Origin: CAIKBL01 sp050247235
GTDB taxonomy: Bacteria; Pseudomonadota; Gammaproteobacteria; Ga0077536
Direction: 5' to 3'
DNA: 64,000 nt
Assembly (NCBI GenBank): GCA_050247235.1
Contig: JBFWUN010000008.1
Coordinates: 44,792-108,791 of the forward strand
Shown: positions 20,677-29,518 of the stretch, one piece after another
Numbering within the stretch: position 1 is the first letter of the stretch
How the letters are laid out: the number at the start of each line of letters is the position of its first letter
Notes under the pieces: model-generated
What the model saw: only the letters and a program-made list of their open reading frames with translations
What the model was told of the DNA's origin: nothing
Databases searched by the model: none
Position numbers and translations under genes: made by a program

Positions 20677-21780
20677 ATGCGTATCCTGGAACACGTCCTC
20701 GAATACTCGTTTGCCGGAGATTCGCTCCGGACCTGGCTGTTCGCGCTCCTCGTCGGCTGCCTGGTGTGGATCGGCGGGACCCTCGTGCGTCAGTCCGCAC
20801 GCAAGGTCAGTGCGCGCGCGGACGCACGCTCGCCGCGCTGGCAGCGGTTCGCAGCCCGCGTGGTCTCCGATCTCCGGGGCTGGCTGGTGGCTGCCCTGGC
20901 GGTTCACGCCGCAGCACAGATGCTGGTGGCCTCGGCGCCGCTCCAGGATTTCACGCGCGGCGCGCTGGGTGTTGCGCTGACCTTGCAGCTGCTCGTGGTC
21001 AGCCGGCACCTCATCGATTTCTGGCTTGAATGCCTGACCGAGCGGCGCACGCGCGCCGATGGCTCCAGCGATCCGGCGATCCAGTCGGCCGCCGGCATCA
21101 TCCGCGCGATCGCGCTGCTGGTGGTCGCGGCCATGCTCGCGCTGCTCCTGCTCTCCAATTTCGGCATCGAGATTGCGCCGCTGATCGCGGGGCTCGGTAT
21201 CGGCGGCATCGCGGTGGCACTCGCCGCTCAGTCCGTGCTGGGCGACCTGTTCGGCTCGGTGACGATCCTGTTCGATCGTCCGTTCCTCGTCGGCGATTTC
21301 ATCATCGTCGGTGACAAGATGGGGACGGTTGAACACATCGGGATCAAGACGACACGCGTGCGCGCGCTGACCGGCGAGCAGATCGTGTTCTCGAACGCCG
21401 CCCTGCTCGCGCACGAGATCCGCAACTATCGCCGGATGCACGAACGTCGCGTGGAACTCCCGATCCGGGTCGCCCAGGACACACCGGTCACGGCGTTGAG
21501 CACCTTGCCCTCGCTGCTGCGCGAGGCCGTGGAAGCGAGCCCGGGGACGCGCTTCGACCGCGCGCACTTCAAGGCATTCGGTGAGTACTCGCTGGACTTC
21601 GAGCTGGTGTTCTACGTGCTGTCGCCCGACTACAACGAGTACATGGATATCCAGCAGGCGATCAACCTGCACGTCGTGCGCGGTCTGCGCGCGCGCGGAG
21701 TCCGGCTCGCGCGGCCGCTTCGCGAGATCACCTCCGACACCCCCGCAGTGGCGGGGGCCGTGCCGGCGGGCGGAGCCTGA
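20677..21780 (+). CDS. mscS: MscS-family mechanosensitive channel
   Basis: A 367-residue inner-membrane channel that opens on hypo-osmotic swelling. There are four predicted membrane segments: about 20-38, 68-86, 96-112 and the pair region 140-185 (AIALLVVAAMLALLLLSNFG then IAPLIAGLGIGGIAVALAAQ). The Gly/Ala-rich pore helix GLGIGGIAVALAAQSVLGDLFGS is characteristic, followed by the beta domain (FDRPFLVGDFIIVGDKMGTVEHIGIKTTRVR). The start at 20677 gives a normal N-terminal helix. It lies four bases before the trehalose-6-phosphate synthase gene, which links channel and osmolyte synthesis. Confidence 0.92.
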   Translation: MRILEHVLEYSFAGDSLRTWLFALLVGCLVWIGGTLVRQSARKVSARADARSPRWQRFAARVVSDLRGWLVAALAVHAAAQMLVASAPLQDFTRGALGVALTLQLLVVSRHLIDFWLECLTERRTRADGSSDPAIQSAAGIIRAIALLVVAAMLALLLLSNFGIEIAPLIAGLGIGGIAVALAAQSVLGDLFGSVTILFDRPFLVGDFIIVGDKMGTVEHIGIKTTRVRALTGEQIVFSNAALLAHEIRNYRRMHERRVELPIRVAQDTPVTALSTLPSLLREAVEASPGTRFDRAHFKAFGEYSLDFELVFYVLSPDYNEYMDIQQAINLHVVRGLRARGVRLARPLREITSDTPAVAGAVPAGGA

Positions 21781-21784
21781 ACCG

Positions 21785-24028
21785 ATGCGAATCGCGCTCC
21801 GCTTCATCATCCCGCTGATGATCGTGCTCACCGCCGTGGCGTACGGCGTCCTGCCGGCGGTGGACCAGGTGACGCAGCGGTGGTTCATGCGCGACCTGGA
21901 GATCCGGTCGGAGCTGATCGCGCGGTCGATGCAGGACACGGTGCTCGCACTCGCCGACACGCACGATCGTGCGGGCCTGACGTCACTGTTCGGAAGCATC
22001 ATCACCGATGAACGCCTGTACGCGGTGGGATACTGCGACCGTGCGTCGGGCACCGAGATCGCGACCTCCAACTACCCTGCAGTGCTGGCCTGCGCTTCGC
22101 TGGACGATCGGCCGGACTACGAGGACAGGAGCATCGACGGTCCGGAAGGCCCGCTGCATGTGCGGGTGCTCGATCTCCGCGACAGGACGCTCAACTCGCG
22201 CGGCCGGCTCGTACTCGTGCACGACATGGCGTTTGTCGAGCGCCGCCGCGCGGATGCCCGACGCTACGTGCTGTACTTTCTCGGGGCGCTCGGCGGCCTC
22301 ATCGTGCTCGTCACCGGGATCATTGCGCAATTGTCCTGGCATGGCTGGCTGCGGGGCGTGCGCTCCCTGATCCAGGCAGACCATCTCGCGCCGGCGCAAC
22401 GCCCCGATGCTGCGCCGCCCGTGCTGCCGGAGCTCAAACCGCTGGCCGCCGACCTGCGCGCAATGCTCGACGAACTGCACGGCGATTACCGGCCCCGGGA
22501 CGATGCCCAGATCACGTGGAATCCCGATTCACTGCGCGAGATCCTGCGCGAAACCCTGCACGGGGAAGAAATCCTCGTCGTCTCCAACCGGGAACCCTAC
22601 ATCCACGTGCGGGACGGCGAGCGGATCGTCGTACAGCGCCCCGCGAGCGGCCTCGTGACGGCGCTGGAACCCATCATGCGCGCATGCTCCGGCACCTGGA
22701 TCGCACACGGTGGCGGCTCGGCCGACCGTGACACCGTGGACGCGCACGACCGGGTGCTCGTGCCCCCGGAGCATCCTTCGTACCGCATCCGGCGCATCTG
22801 GCTGACGCCGGAAGAGGAAGCGGGCTACTACTACGGTTTCGCCAACGAAGGCCTGTGGCCCCTGTGTCACATCGCGCACGTCCGGCCGATATTCCGCAGC
22901 GACGACTGGCGTCATTACGTGGAGGTGAACCGTCGCTTCGCCGACGCGGTCTGCCAGGAGTCGCGCGTGCCGAACCCCATCGTGCTGGTGCAGGACTACC
23001 ACTTCGCGCTGCTGCCGCGGATGGTGCGTGATCGCCTGCCCGACGCGACCGTGATCACGTTCTGGCATATCCCGTGGCCGAATCCCGAGGCGTTCGCGAT
23101 CTGCCCGTGGCAGGCCGAACTCATGGAAGGACTTCTCGGCAGCAGCATCCTCGGCTTCCACACGCGCTTCCACACGAACAACTTCCTCGATTCGGTGGAT
23201 CGCGTGCTCGAGGCCCGCGCGGATCGTGAGCTCTCCACGATCAGCTTCCGCGGCGAGACCACTGCCATCAAGCGTTACCCGATTTCGATCGAATGGCCGC
23301 CGGAAGCGCTCGCCCAGGTCCCGCCCGTCGCGGACTGTCATACGGAGATCCGCGCCCGTCACGGCCTGCCGCCGGATCACAAGATCGGGGTGGGGGTCGA
23401 TCGCATGGATTACACCAAGGGTATCCTGGAACGCCTGCTCGCGGTGGAACGTCTTCTCGAGCTGCAGCCGGAGTGGGTGGGCCGCTTCTCGTTCATCCAG
23501 ATCGCGGCCCCGACCCGGGCGAACATCGAAGAGTACCAGTCCTTCGAACAGCGTCTCCGTGCCCTCGCGGACCGGATCAATGCACGCTTCCACGCGGCGC
23601 CGCACCCGCCGATCATCCTGCGCATCGCGCACCACGGACCGGACGAGGTGTACCGGTACTACCGCGCGACGGATGTCTGCGTGGTCACCAGCCTGCACGA
23701 CGGCATGAACCTCGTCGCCAAGGAGTTCGCGGCCGCGCGCGACGACGAGCAGGGCGTGCTGATCCTGAGCCGGTTCACCGGCGCGTCGCGCGAACTTCCG
23801 GAGGCCCTCGTCGTGAACCCCTATGACGTGGACCAGTGCGCGACGGCAATTCACGCCGCGCTCACGATGCCGGCCAACGATCAGCGACACCGGATGTCGC
23901 TGATGCGCAGTGTCATCAAGGAATTCAACGTCTATCGCTGGGCAGGCAAGATGCTGCTGGACGCCGCCGGCATGCGTCAGCGCGGGCGTATCCGTGCGGT
24001 CTCACAGGTATCGGGCCTGGAGCTGTGA
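21785..24028 (+). CDS. otsA: membrane-anchored trehalose-6-phosphate synthase with N-terminal sensor-like extension
   Basis: A 747-residue fusion. Residues 1-26 form a membrane anchor (LRFIIPLMIVLTAVAYGVL), about 27-158 a periplasmic domain, about 161-184 a second membrane helix (YVLYFLGALGGLIVLVTGIIA), then a short linker. From about 262 a full GT20 glucosyltransferase follows: VVSNREPY, HGGG, LVQDYHFALLPRMVRDRLP, FWHIPWPNPE, GVDRMDYTKGI, and VTSLHDGMNLVAKEFAA near the end. The enzyme joins UDP-glucose and glucose 6-phosphate to trehalose 6-phosphate. The anchor topology resembles a sensor kinase input module, unlike cytosolic OtsA of about 460 residues. otsB follows with a one-base overlap. 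Confidence 0.92.
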   Translation: MRIALRFIIPLMIVLTAVAYGVLPAVDQVTQRWFMRDLEIRSELIARSMQDTVLALADTHDRAGLTSLFGSIITDERLYAVGYCDRASGTEIATSNYPAVLACASLDDRPDYEDRSIDGPEGPLHVRVLDLRDRTLNSRGRLVLVHDMAFVERRRADARRYVLYFLGALGGLIVLVTGIIAQLSWHGWLRGVRSLIQADHLAPAQRPDAAPPVLPELKPLAADLRAMLDELHGDYRPRDDAQITWNPDSLREILRETLHGEEILVVSNREPYIHVRDGERIVVQRPASGLVTALEPIMRACSGTWIAHGGGSADRDTVDAHDRVLVPPEHPSYRIRRIWLTPEEEAGYYYGFANEGLWPLCHIAHVRPIFRSDDWRHYVEVNRRFADAVCQESRVPNPIVLVQDYHFALLPRMVRDRLPDATVITFWHIPWPNPEAFAICPWQAELMEGLLGSSILGFHTRFHTNNFLDSVDRVLEARADRELSTISFRGETTAIKRYPISIEWPPEALAQVPPVADCHTEIRARHGLPPDHKIGVGVDRMDYTKGILERLLAVERLLELQPEWVGRFSFIQIAAPTRANIEEYQSFEQRLRALADRINARFHAAPHPPIILRIAHHGPDEVYRYYRATDVCVVTSLHDGMNLVAKEFAAARDDEQGVLILSRFTGASRELPEALVVNPYDVDQCATAIHAALTMPANDQRHRMSLMRSVIKEFNVYRWAGKMLLDAAGMRQRGRIRAVSQVSGLEL

Positions 24029-24786
24029 TGGACGCGTCCCAGTCGCCCCAACCGCCGCTGCCCGCCCCCGGTGACCGGTGGGCGCTGTTCCTGGATTTCG
24101 ACGGCACGCTCGTGCCGATCGCGGCACGGCCATCCGCGGTGCGCTGGCGCCCGCTGCTCGGCGCGCAGCTCCGGCGGCTCGAACGCGCGCTGGACGGCGC
24201 GCTCGCCGTCGTCAGCGGCCGCTCTATCGAGGACCTGGGACGAATCATCGCCCCCACGTCCGTGATGCTCGCCGGGCTGCATGGGCTCGAGCAGATCGAT
24301 GCGCAGGGCAACCACGTGCGGAGCGCGCCCGCAGAACCGCTGCCCGCGAACATCGGCGATCGGCTCCGCGCGCTCACGGGGCCGCGCCCCGGCCTGGAGC
24401 TGGAAGAAAAAGGTCCGAGCGTCGCGGTGCATTACCGGCACGCACCCCACCTGGCCGGACAGGTCCGTTCGGAGCTCGACCGCATCGTGGGCGAACTCGG
24501 GCCACACTGGATGCTGCAGACCGGCAAGATGGTCGTCGAACTGCGACCCGCCGGACGCGACAAGGGCACCGTCATCGGCGAGTTCCTGGAGGGCGCTCCG
24601 TTCCACGGACGGACACCCGTGTACGTGGGTGACGACGACACGGACGAGGCGGCCTTCGCGGTGGTCAACGCGCGCGGGGGCATCTCGGTAAAGGTCGGGT
24701 CGGGCGCGACCTGCGCACGCTGGCGTCTGCGCTCCGTGTCGCAGGTCTGGTGGTGGCTGAAGGCAATCACGCAGCGGTTGGAGTAG
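24028..24786 (+). CDS. otsB: trehalose-6-phosphate phosphatase
   Basis: A 252-residue HAD-superfamily phosphatase that turns trehalose 6-phosphate into trehalose. Motif I is FLDFDGTLVPI (nucleophile Asp near residue 23), motif II lies in LAVVSGRSIEDL, and motif III/IV is VGDDDTDEAAF near 205. KGTVIGEFL fits the cap region of this family. Its ATG overlaps the last base of the synthase stop codon, so the two enzymes are made together. The length is normal. Confidence 0.93.
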   Translation: MDASQSPQPPLPAPGDRWALFLDFDGTLVPIAARPSAVRWRPLLGAQLRRLERALDGALAVVSGRSIEDLGRIIAPTSVMLAGLHGLEQIDAQGNHVRSAPAEPLPANIGDRLRALTGPRPGLELEEKGPSVAVHYRHAPHLAGQVRSELDRIVGELGPHWMLQTGKMVVELRPAGRDKGTVIGEFLEGAPFHGRTPVYVGDDDTDEAAFAVVNARGGISVKVGSGATCARWRLRSVSQVWWWLKAITQRLE

Positions 24787-24789
24787 AAC

Positions 24790-26583
24790 ATGTCATCACT
24801 GGATCTCGGCCTGATCGGCAACTGCAGCATCAGCGCACTCATCGATGCGCAGGGCACCTTGTGCTGGGCGTGCATGCCGCGCTTCGATGCGGACCCGGTG
24901 TTCTGCTCGCTGCTGCGCCCGGCCAGCGGCGACGACGATTTCGGCTACGCGGCGATCGAACTCGTGGATTGCGTGGACGTGACGCAGGCGTACCTGCGCA
25001 ACACCGCCGTGATGGTGACCCGCCTGACCGACGTGCGCGGGGGAAGCGTGGAGATCCACGACTTCGCACCGCGGTTCCGGCAGTTCGGCCGCATGTTTAC
25101 GCCGGTCACGCTCGTGCGTCGACTGTTGCGCGTCGCCGGCAGCCCGCGCGTGATCGTGCGCGTGCGACCGGCCTTCGGGTACGGCGCCCAGCGCCCGGCG
25201 GTCACGTTCGGCAGCCACCACATCCGCTACCAGGGTGACGAACAGGCACTGCGCGTGACGACGGACCTGTCGATCACCGCGCTGCTCAACGAACTGGAAT
25301 TCCTCGCCGGGGACGTCGCGACGATCGTCATCGGCCTCGACGAGACGGTCCAGGAATCCGTCTCCGCGCTCGGCGCACGCTTCGAGTCCGCGACGATCGA
25401 CTACTGGCGAGAGTGGACCCGGTCGCTCTCGATTCCGTTCGAATGGCAGGACCCGGTAATCCGGGCGGCAATCACCTTGAAGCTGAACGCCTACGACGAC
25501 ACCGGCGCCATCATTGCCGCGGTCACCACGTCCGTACCCGAGGCCGGGGACAGCGGTCGCACCTGGGACTACCGGTTCTGCTGGTTGCGCGATGCGTACT
25601 TCGTCGTCAATGCGCTGAACCGGCTCGGGACCACCGACACGCTGGAACGCTACCTGGGTTTCATCATGAACATCGCCGCTGCCGCACCCGAAGGTCGCCT
25701 GCAGCCGGTCTACGGGATCGACGGGCGACGCTGCATCGAGGAGCGCATGGTGGAAAGCCTCCCCGGTTATCGCGCGATGGGGCCCGTGCGGGTGGGCAAC
25801 CAGGCGCACGACCAGGTCCAGCACGACGTCTACGGCTCCGCGATCCTCGCCGCCGCGCACGTGTTCTTCGACCAGCGCCTGAACTACACCGGGGACGTGC
25901 AGCTGTTCGCGGCGCTGGAGCCGCTCGGCCGGCAGGCCGTGCTCAATTTCGATCGCCCCGACGCGAGCCTGTGGGAACTGCGCGGCAACGTTCGCCGACA
26001 TACCTTCTCGGCGGTGCTGTGCTGGGCGGCCTGCGACCGGCTCGCCAAGATCGCCCGCCAGCTCGGACTCACGGATCGGGCGTTCGAATGGGATTCGCAC
26101 GCGCGGCACCTGCACGCGGAAATCACGCGACGCGCGTGGGACGCGGAGCAGAACTCGTTCGTCGTCGCGCTCGACGGCGAGTCGCGCGAACTCGATGCAA
26201 GCCTGCTGCTGCTTGCGGAGTTCGGCTTCGTGGACGGCAGGGATCCGCGTTTCGCGGGCACGGTCGCAGCCATCGAGCGGCACCTCAAACGCGGCAACTA
26301 CATTTTCCGTTACGTGGAAGCGGATGATTTCGGGGTGCCTTCGAACGCGTTCCTGGTGTGCACGTTCTGGTACGTGTACGCGCTGTGCGCGCAAGGGCGC
26401 GCGGACGAGGCGCGGGCGCTGTTCGAACACCTGCTGGCGTGCCGGAATCGTCACGGACTGCTCGCCGAGCACATCGACCCCGAGACGGGCGAACAGTGGG
26501 GCAACTTCGTGCAGACCTACAGCATGGTCGGACTCGTGAACTGCGCGATACGCCTCAGTATCCGGTGGGACCAGGCGTTCTGA
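24790..26583 (+). CDS. glycoside hydrolase family 15 protein (glucoamylase/trehalase-like)
   Basis: A 597-residue (alpha/alpha)6-barrel hydrolase. The N-terminal beta-sandwich starts LDLGLIGNCSISALIDAQGTLCWACMPRFD. The GH15 signature WDYRFCWLRDA lies near residue 259, and acidic catalytic residues are expected in LLAEHIDPETGEQWGNF near the end. GH15 members next to trehalose genes often act as trehalases or on alpha-glucans, so this one may break down trehalose after osmotic relief. It begins four bases after the otsB stop and is the last gene of the MscS-OtsA-OtsB-GH15 operon. There is no signal peptide, so it is cytoplasmic. Confidence 0.9.
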   Translation: MSSLDLGLIGNCSISALIDAQGTLCWACMPRFDADPVFCSLLRPASGDDDFGYAAIELVDCVDVTQAYLRNTAVMVTRLTDVRGGSVEIHDFAPRFRQFGRMFTPVTLVRRLLRVAGSPRVIVRVRPAFGYGAQRPAVTFGSHHIRYQGDEQALRVTTDLSITALLNELEFLAGDVATIVIGLDETVQESVSALGARFESATIDYWREWTRSLSIPFEWQDPVIRAAITLKLNAYDDTGAIIAAVTTSVPEAGDSGRTWDYRFCWLRDAYFVVNALNRLGTTDTLERYLGFIMNIAAAAPEGRLQPVYGIDGRRCIEERMVESLPGYRAMGPVRVGNQAHDQVQHDVYGSAILAAAHVFFDQRLNYTGDVQLFAALEPLGRQAVLNFDRPDASLWELRGNVRRHTFSAVLCWAACDRLAKIARQLGLTDRAFEWDSHARHLHAEITRRAWDAEQNSFVVALDGESRELDASLLLLAEFGFVDGRDPRFAGTVAAIERHLKRGNYIFRYVEADDFGVPSNAFLVCTFWYVYALCAQGRADEARALFEHLLACRNRHGLLAEHIDPETGEQWGNFVQTYSMVGLVNCAIRLSIRWDQAF

Positions 26584-26617
26584 CCTGCCGCGTACGGCAC
26601 GCCGATCCGGACACGTC

Positions 26618-27496
26618 TCAGCCGAGCAGACGCGCGTAGCGATCCAGGACGCGCAAGACCGTCGAGTCGTCCGTCACCGGCAGTTTCAGGATCGTGCGCG
26701 CCACCCCGAGATCGCGTGCCCGTGCGAGCAGGTCGGCGTCGGGATTCTCCTCGGCCAGGAAAAACAGCGAGACCTCCAGGCGCGCCGGGTCCCGTCCGAG
26801 CGTGCGCATGCGCGCATGCACGTCGGCGATGCTGCGGGCCGTCTCGGCGAGATCGAATGTCAGCGGCAGCCAGCCGTCGCCGTGACGCGCGACCTGGGCG
26901 CGCGCGAACGGGGTGTCGAGCGTGCCGAGCACGACGGCAGGTCCCCCGGGCGTGAGCGGCTTGGGGTACTGCCAGGATTCCGCGAAGCGCACGTGCTCCC
27001 CGGCGAACGACGCGCGTTCCTGCGTCCATAGCGTACGGAGCGCGCGCAGCCGTTCGCGCAGCTGCGGCCAGCGCTGCTCGAACGCAACGCCATGATGACG
27101 CATCTCCGGGACGTACCATCCGGCGCCGATGCCGAAGATGAAACGGCCCTCGGACAGGCGGTCGAGACAGGTCACCTGCTTCGCGAGATTGATCGGGTGG
27201 TGCTGGTTGATCAGGCACACGCAGGTGCCGAGCTTCAAGGTCCGCGTGACCGCCGCGGCCGCCGCGAGCGTGGTGAACGGATCGGCGATATGACGGTATT
27301 CCTCCGGCAGGAAGAATGTGCGCGTGCCGGCCAGCGGCATGCCCGTGACCGGGTCAGACTCGCCGGGCGGCGGCACCGGGATGTGCGTGTGCTCCGGCAC
27401 CCACAGGGATTCGAGACCGCGTTCCTCGGCCGCGCGCGCGACGCGGTCGAGCCGCAGGGTGGTTTCCGTGTTGAACGAGAATACCCCGAGTTTCAT
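26618..27496 (-). CDS. LLM-class (luciferase-like) oxidoreductase, probably F420-dependent
   Basis: A 292-residue TIM-barrel oxidoreductase of the bacterial luciferase superfamily. The pattern GLESLWVPEHTHIPVPPP near residue 29, KLGTCVCLINQHHPINLAKQVTCLDRLSEGRFIFGIGAGW around 90-130, and the C-terminal LARARDLGVARTILKLP match the 'probable F420-dependent oxidoreductase' subgroup. Flavin use cannot be excluded from sequence. The ATG at 27496 follows GGGAGGAGG. The presence of an Mtd homologue elsewhere in the window makes F420 more plausible in this organism. Confidence 0.82.
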   Translation of the reverse strand: MKLGVFSFNTETTLRLDRVARAAEERGLESLWVPEHTHIPVPPPGESDPVTGMPLAGTRTFFLPEEYRHIADPFTTLAAAAAVTRTLKLGTCVCLINQHHPINLAKQVTCLDRLSEGRFIFGIGAGWYVPEMRHHGVAFEQRWPQLRERLRALRTLWTQERASFAGEHVRFAESWQYPKPLTPGGPAVVLGTLDTPFARAQVARHGDGWLPLTFDLAETARSIADVHARMRTLGRDPARLEVSLFFLAEENPDADLLARARDLGVARTILKLPVTDDSTVLRVLDRYARLLG

Positions 27497-27640
27497 GCCG
27501 CCTCCTCCCACGGTATCCGCTGCAGTTGCACGTCGCCGGTGCGTCCACCCGGCGGCCCACTATAGTCCCGTCCGATGCGCATGCGCGACGCGGGGACGAC
27601 GCGTCCATCGCGCGGAACCGCGGGCACGGCCGGCCCGGCA

Positions 27641-27667
27641 TGTCACATCCGGCACGGCTGCGTCGTC
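27641..27667 (+). promoter_or_regulatory. ECF41-type promoter, TGTCACA-N16-CGTC
   Basis: TGTCACA at 27641-27647 and CGTC at 27664-27667, separated by exactly 16 bases. This is the conserved promoter described for ECF41 sigma factors, which typically control their own operon. It lies 19 bases upstream of the ATG of the first gene of the operon that ends in an ECF41 sigma gene, with GGAGG at 27676-27680 in between. The match is visible base by base; activity is inferred. Confidence 0.8.
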
Positions 27668-27686
27668 ATGGGGGCGGAGGTGTCTC

Positions 27687-28076
27687 ATGAACGCTGTACG
27701 GATTCTGCTCGCAGTCGGTCTCATCCTGAACGGTGCCTGGATGATCGCGGACCCCGCCCTGTGGTATGCGCACATCCCGGGGGTGCGGGACACCGGTCCC
27801 TTGAATGCCCACCTGGCACGGGACGTCGGCGTGGCGTACCTCGTGGCGGGGGGCGGACTCGCCGCGGCGGCCCTGATCGGGCCACGCTGGCGCCCGGCCG
27901 CGTGGACCGGGGTCGCGTTCCTGTTCGGACATGGCCTCGTCCACCTCGGCGAGGCGCTTGCGGACGTCGCGTCGCTTGGCCACCTGCTGCGCGATGCTCC
28001 CGCGGTGCTCGGAGTGCCGCTGGCCGCCGCGTGGAGCCTGCGGCAGTCCGTCCGCCGGGAGAATCACGCATGCTGA
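27687..28076 (+). CDS. small four-helix membrane protein in the ECF41 operon
   Basis: A 129-residue inner-membrane protein with four hydrophobic stretches: VRILLAVGLILNGAWMI, DVGVAYLVAGGGLAAAALIG, AAWTGVAFLFGHGLVHLGEAL, and APAVLGVPLAAAWSL. I recognise no named family, though the topology recalls DoxX-like or other small redox-associated membrane proteins. The ATG at 27687 has GGAGG seven bases upstream and lies just downstream of the ECF41 promoter. Its end overlaps the start of the AhpD-like gene by seven bases. Confidence 0.75.
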   Translation: MNAVRILLAVGLILNGAWMIADPALWYAHIPGVRDTGPLNAHLARDVGVAYLVAGGGLAAAALIGPRWRPAAWTGVAFLFGHGLVHLGEALADVASLGHLLRDAPAVLGVPLAAAWSLRQSVRRENHAC

Positions 28077-28618
28077 AAGCGCTGCTGGCGCGGTCGATCC
28101 GCGCGTTCGAACGTCGTTACGATTACGACATGGGTTACGGGCATGCACTGCTGAGCGCATCCCTGCCGGGCTTCCTGCGATTCCTGGCGGTGACATCGCT
28201 GTCGCCGCGCCCGGACGGCGTGCCGCCCGCGGCGTGGTACGCCGCGAAGATCGCCGCGACGATGCACGGCGACTGCGGCCCCTGCACGCAGCTCGTGATC
28301 CGGATGGCCGCGGACGCGGCGGTGCCGGGCGCCACCCTGCGTGCAGTGGTGGCGCACGACCTGTCGGCCCTCGATGCGGACACGGCACTCGGCCTGCGTT
28401 ACGCGACGGCCGTGCTGACGCGCACCGCGGAGCTTCCCGCGCTGCAGGCAGACGTCCTGGCACGCTGGGGTGCACGCGGCCTCGCGTCGCTTGCGCTTGC
28501 CGTCACCGCCGCGAGCCTGTTCCCCACGCTGAAGGTCGCGCTCGGGCATGGCCATGCGTGCAGCCTGGCGGGTGTGGATGCCGCGCTGGCCGCCGCCGAC
28601 GCGGCGCGCGCGGGCTGA
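28070..28618 (+). CDS. AhpD-like carboxymuconolactone decarboxylase-family protein
   Basis: A 182-residue helical protein with the redox motif HGDCGPCTQLVI (Cys-x2-Cys near residues 67-70), as in AhpD-like/CMD proteins. CMD-family genes are one of the three usual partners (carboxymuconolactone decarboxylase, oxidoreductase, epimerase) of ECF41 sigma factors. It overlaps the preceding membrane-protein gene and lies 11 bases before the sigma gene. Likely role: thiol-based redox or peroxide response, with the actual substrate unknown. Confidence 0.8.
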   Translation: MLKALLARSIRAFERRYDYDMGYGHALLSASLPGFLRFLAVTSLSPRPDGVPPAAWYAAKIAATMHGDCGPCTQLVIRMAADAAVPGATLRAVVAHDLSALDADTALGLRYATAVLTRTAELPALQADVLARWGARGLASLALAVTAASLFPTLKVALGHGHACSLAGVDAALAAADAARAG

Positions 28619-28629
28619 TCCTCCGCGCC

Positions 28630-29508
28630 ATGGACGATGTGTTCGAACAGGCGCGACCGTTCCTGCGCGGACTCGCGTACCGGATGCTCGGCAGGGTCAC
28701 TGACGCGGACGACATCCTGCAGGACGCATGGCTGCGCTGGCGTGACGTCGCGCACGCGGAGGTGCGGGAACCGCGCGCGTTCCTCGCCCAGGTCGTGACA
28801 CGCCTGTGTCTCGATCACCTGGCCGCCGCGCGCGTCCGGCGCGAATGCTATGTCGGGCAGTGGCTCCCGGAGCCGCTGCCGGACGAACGCCCGGCGGCGG
28901 AGCCGTCGACGGCAGTCGCGCTGGCGGACGATCTGACGTTCGCGCTGCTGCGCCTGCTGGAGACGCTGACCCCGCTGGAACGCGCGGCATTCCTGCTGCA
29001 TGACGTGTTCGAGTTTGAATTTGCCGACGTGGCAGCAGCACTCGGGCGCAGTGCCGCGAGCTGTCGCCAGCTCGCGAGTCGCGCGCGTCGCCACGTGCAC
29101 GCGGCGCGTCCGCGCTTTGCGGTCACACCGGAGGACGGTGCACGGTTGTGCCGCGCATTCGCCGCCGCGGTCGCGGCGCGGGACGCCGCGGCGCTGGCCG
29201 CGTTGTTCACCGACGATGTCGTGTTCCATGCCGACGGCGGCGGGATTGCCGCCGCGGTGCCGGCACCGGTCGCCGGCGCCGCGCAGGTCGCGCGCGTCAT
29301 CATCGGCTTCGCCAAGGGATATGTGCCGGGGACGTTCGAGATCGCTTTCGGCGCACTCAACGGGACCCCCGCCATGGGCGTGTACGCGGACGGCGGCACC
29401 TTGCGCCAGGTCATGCTGTTCGAAACCGCGCCGGACGGCCGCATCGCCGCCTGCTACGTGCAGCGCAACCCGCAGAAGCTGCGCCACCTCGCGGGGTGGC
29501 GCCCATAA
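28630..29508 (+). CDS. ECF41-family RNA polymerase sigma factor with SnoaL-like C-terminal domain
   Basis: A 292-residue sigma factor. Region 2 is in FLRGLAYRMLGRVTDADDILQDAWLRWRDV, and region 4 around LLETLTPLERAAFLLHDVFEFEFADVAAALGRS. A C-terminal SnoaL/NTF2-like domain of about 115 residues follows. The hallmark ECF41 motifs are all visible: WLPEPLP in the linker, DGGG near 203, and NPQKL near the end (NPDKL in most members). The C-terminal domain is known to modulate sigma activity in place of a membrane anti-sigma factor. The matching promoter lies at the head of this operon, so autoregulation is likely. Confidence 0.93.
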   Translation: MDDVFEQARPFLRGLAYRMLGRVTDADDILQDAWLRWRDVAHAEVREPRAFLAQVVTRLCLDHLAAARVRRECYVGQWLPEPLPDERPAAEPSTAVALADDLTFALLRLLETLTPLERAAFLLHDVFEFEFADVAAALGRSAASCRQLASRARRHVHAARPRFAVTPEDGARLCRAFAAAVAARDAAALAALFTDDVVFHADGGGIAAAVPAPVAGAAQVARVIIGFAKGYVPGTFEIAFGALNGTPAMGVYADGGTLRQVMLFETAPDGRIAACYVQRNPQKLRHLAGWRP

Positions 29509-29518
29509 ACCGGCGGAC

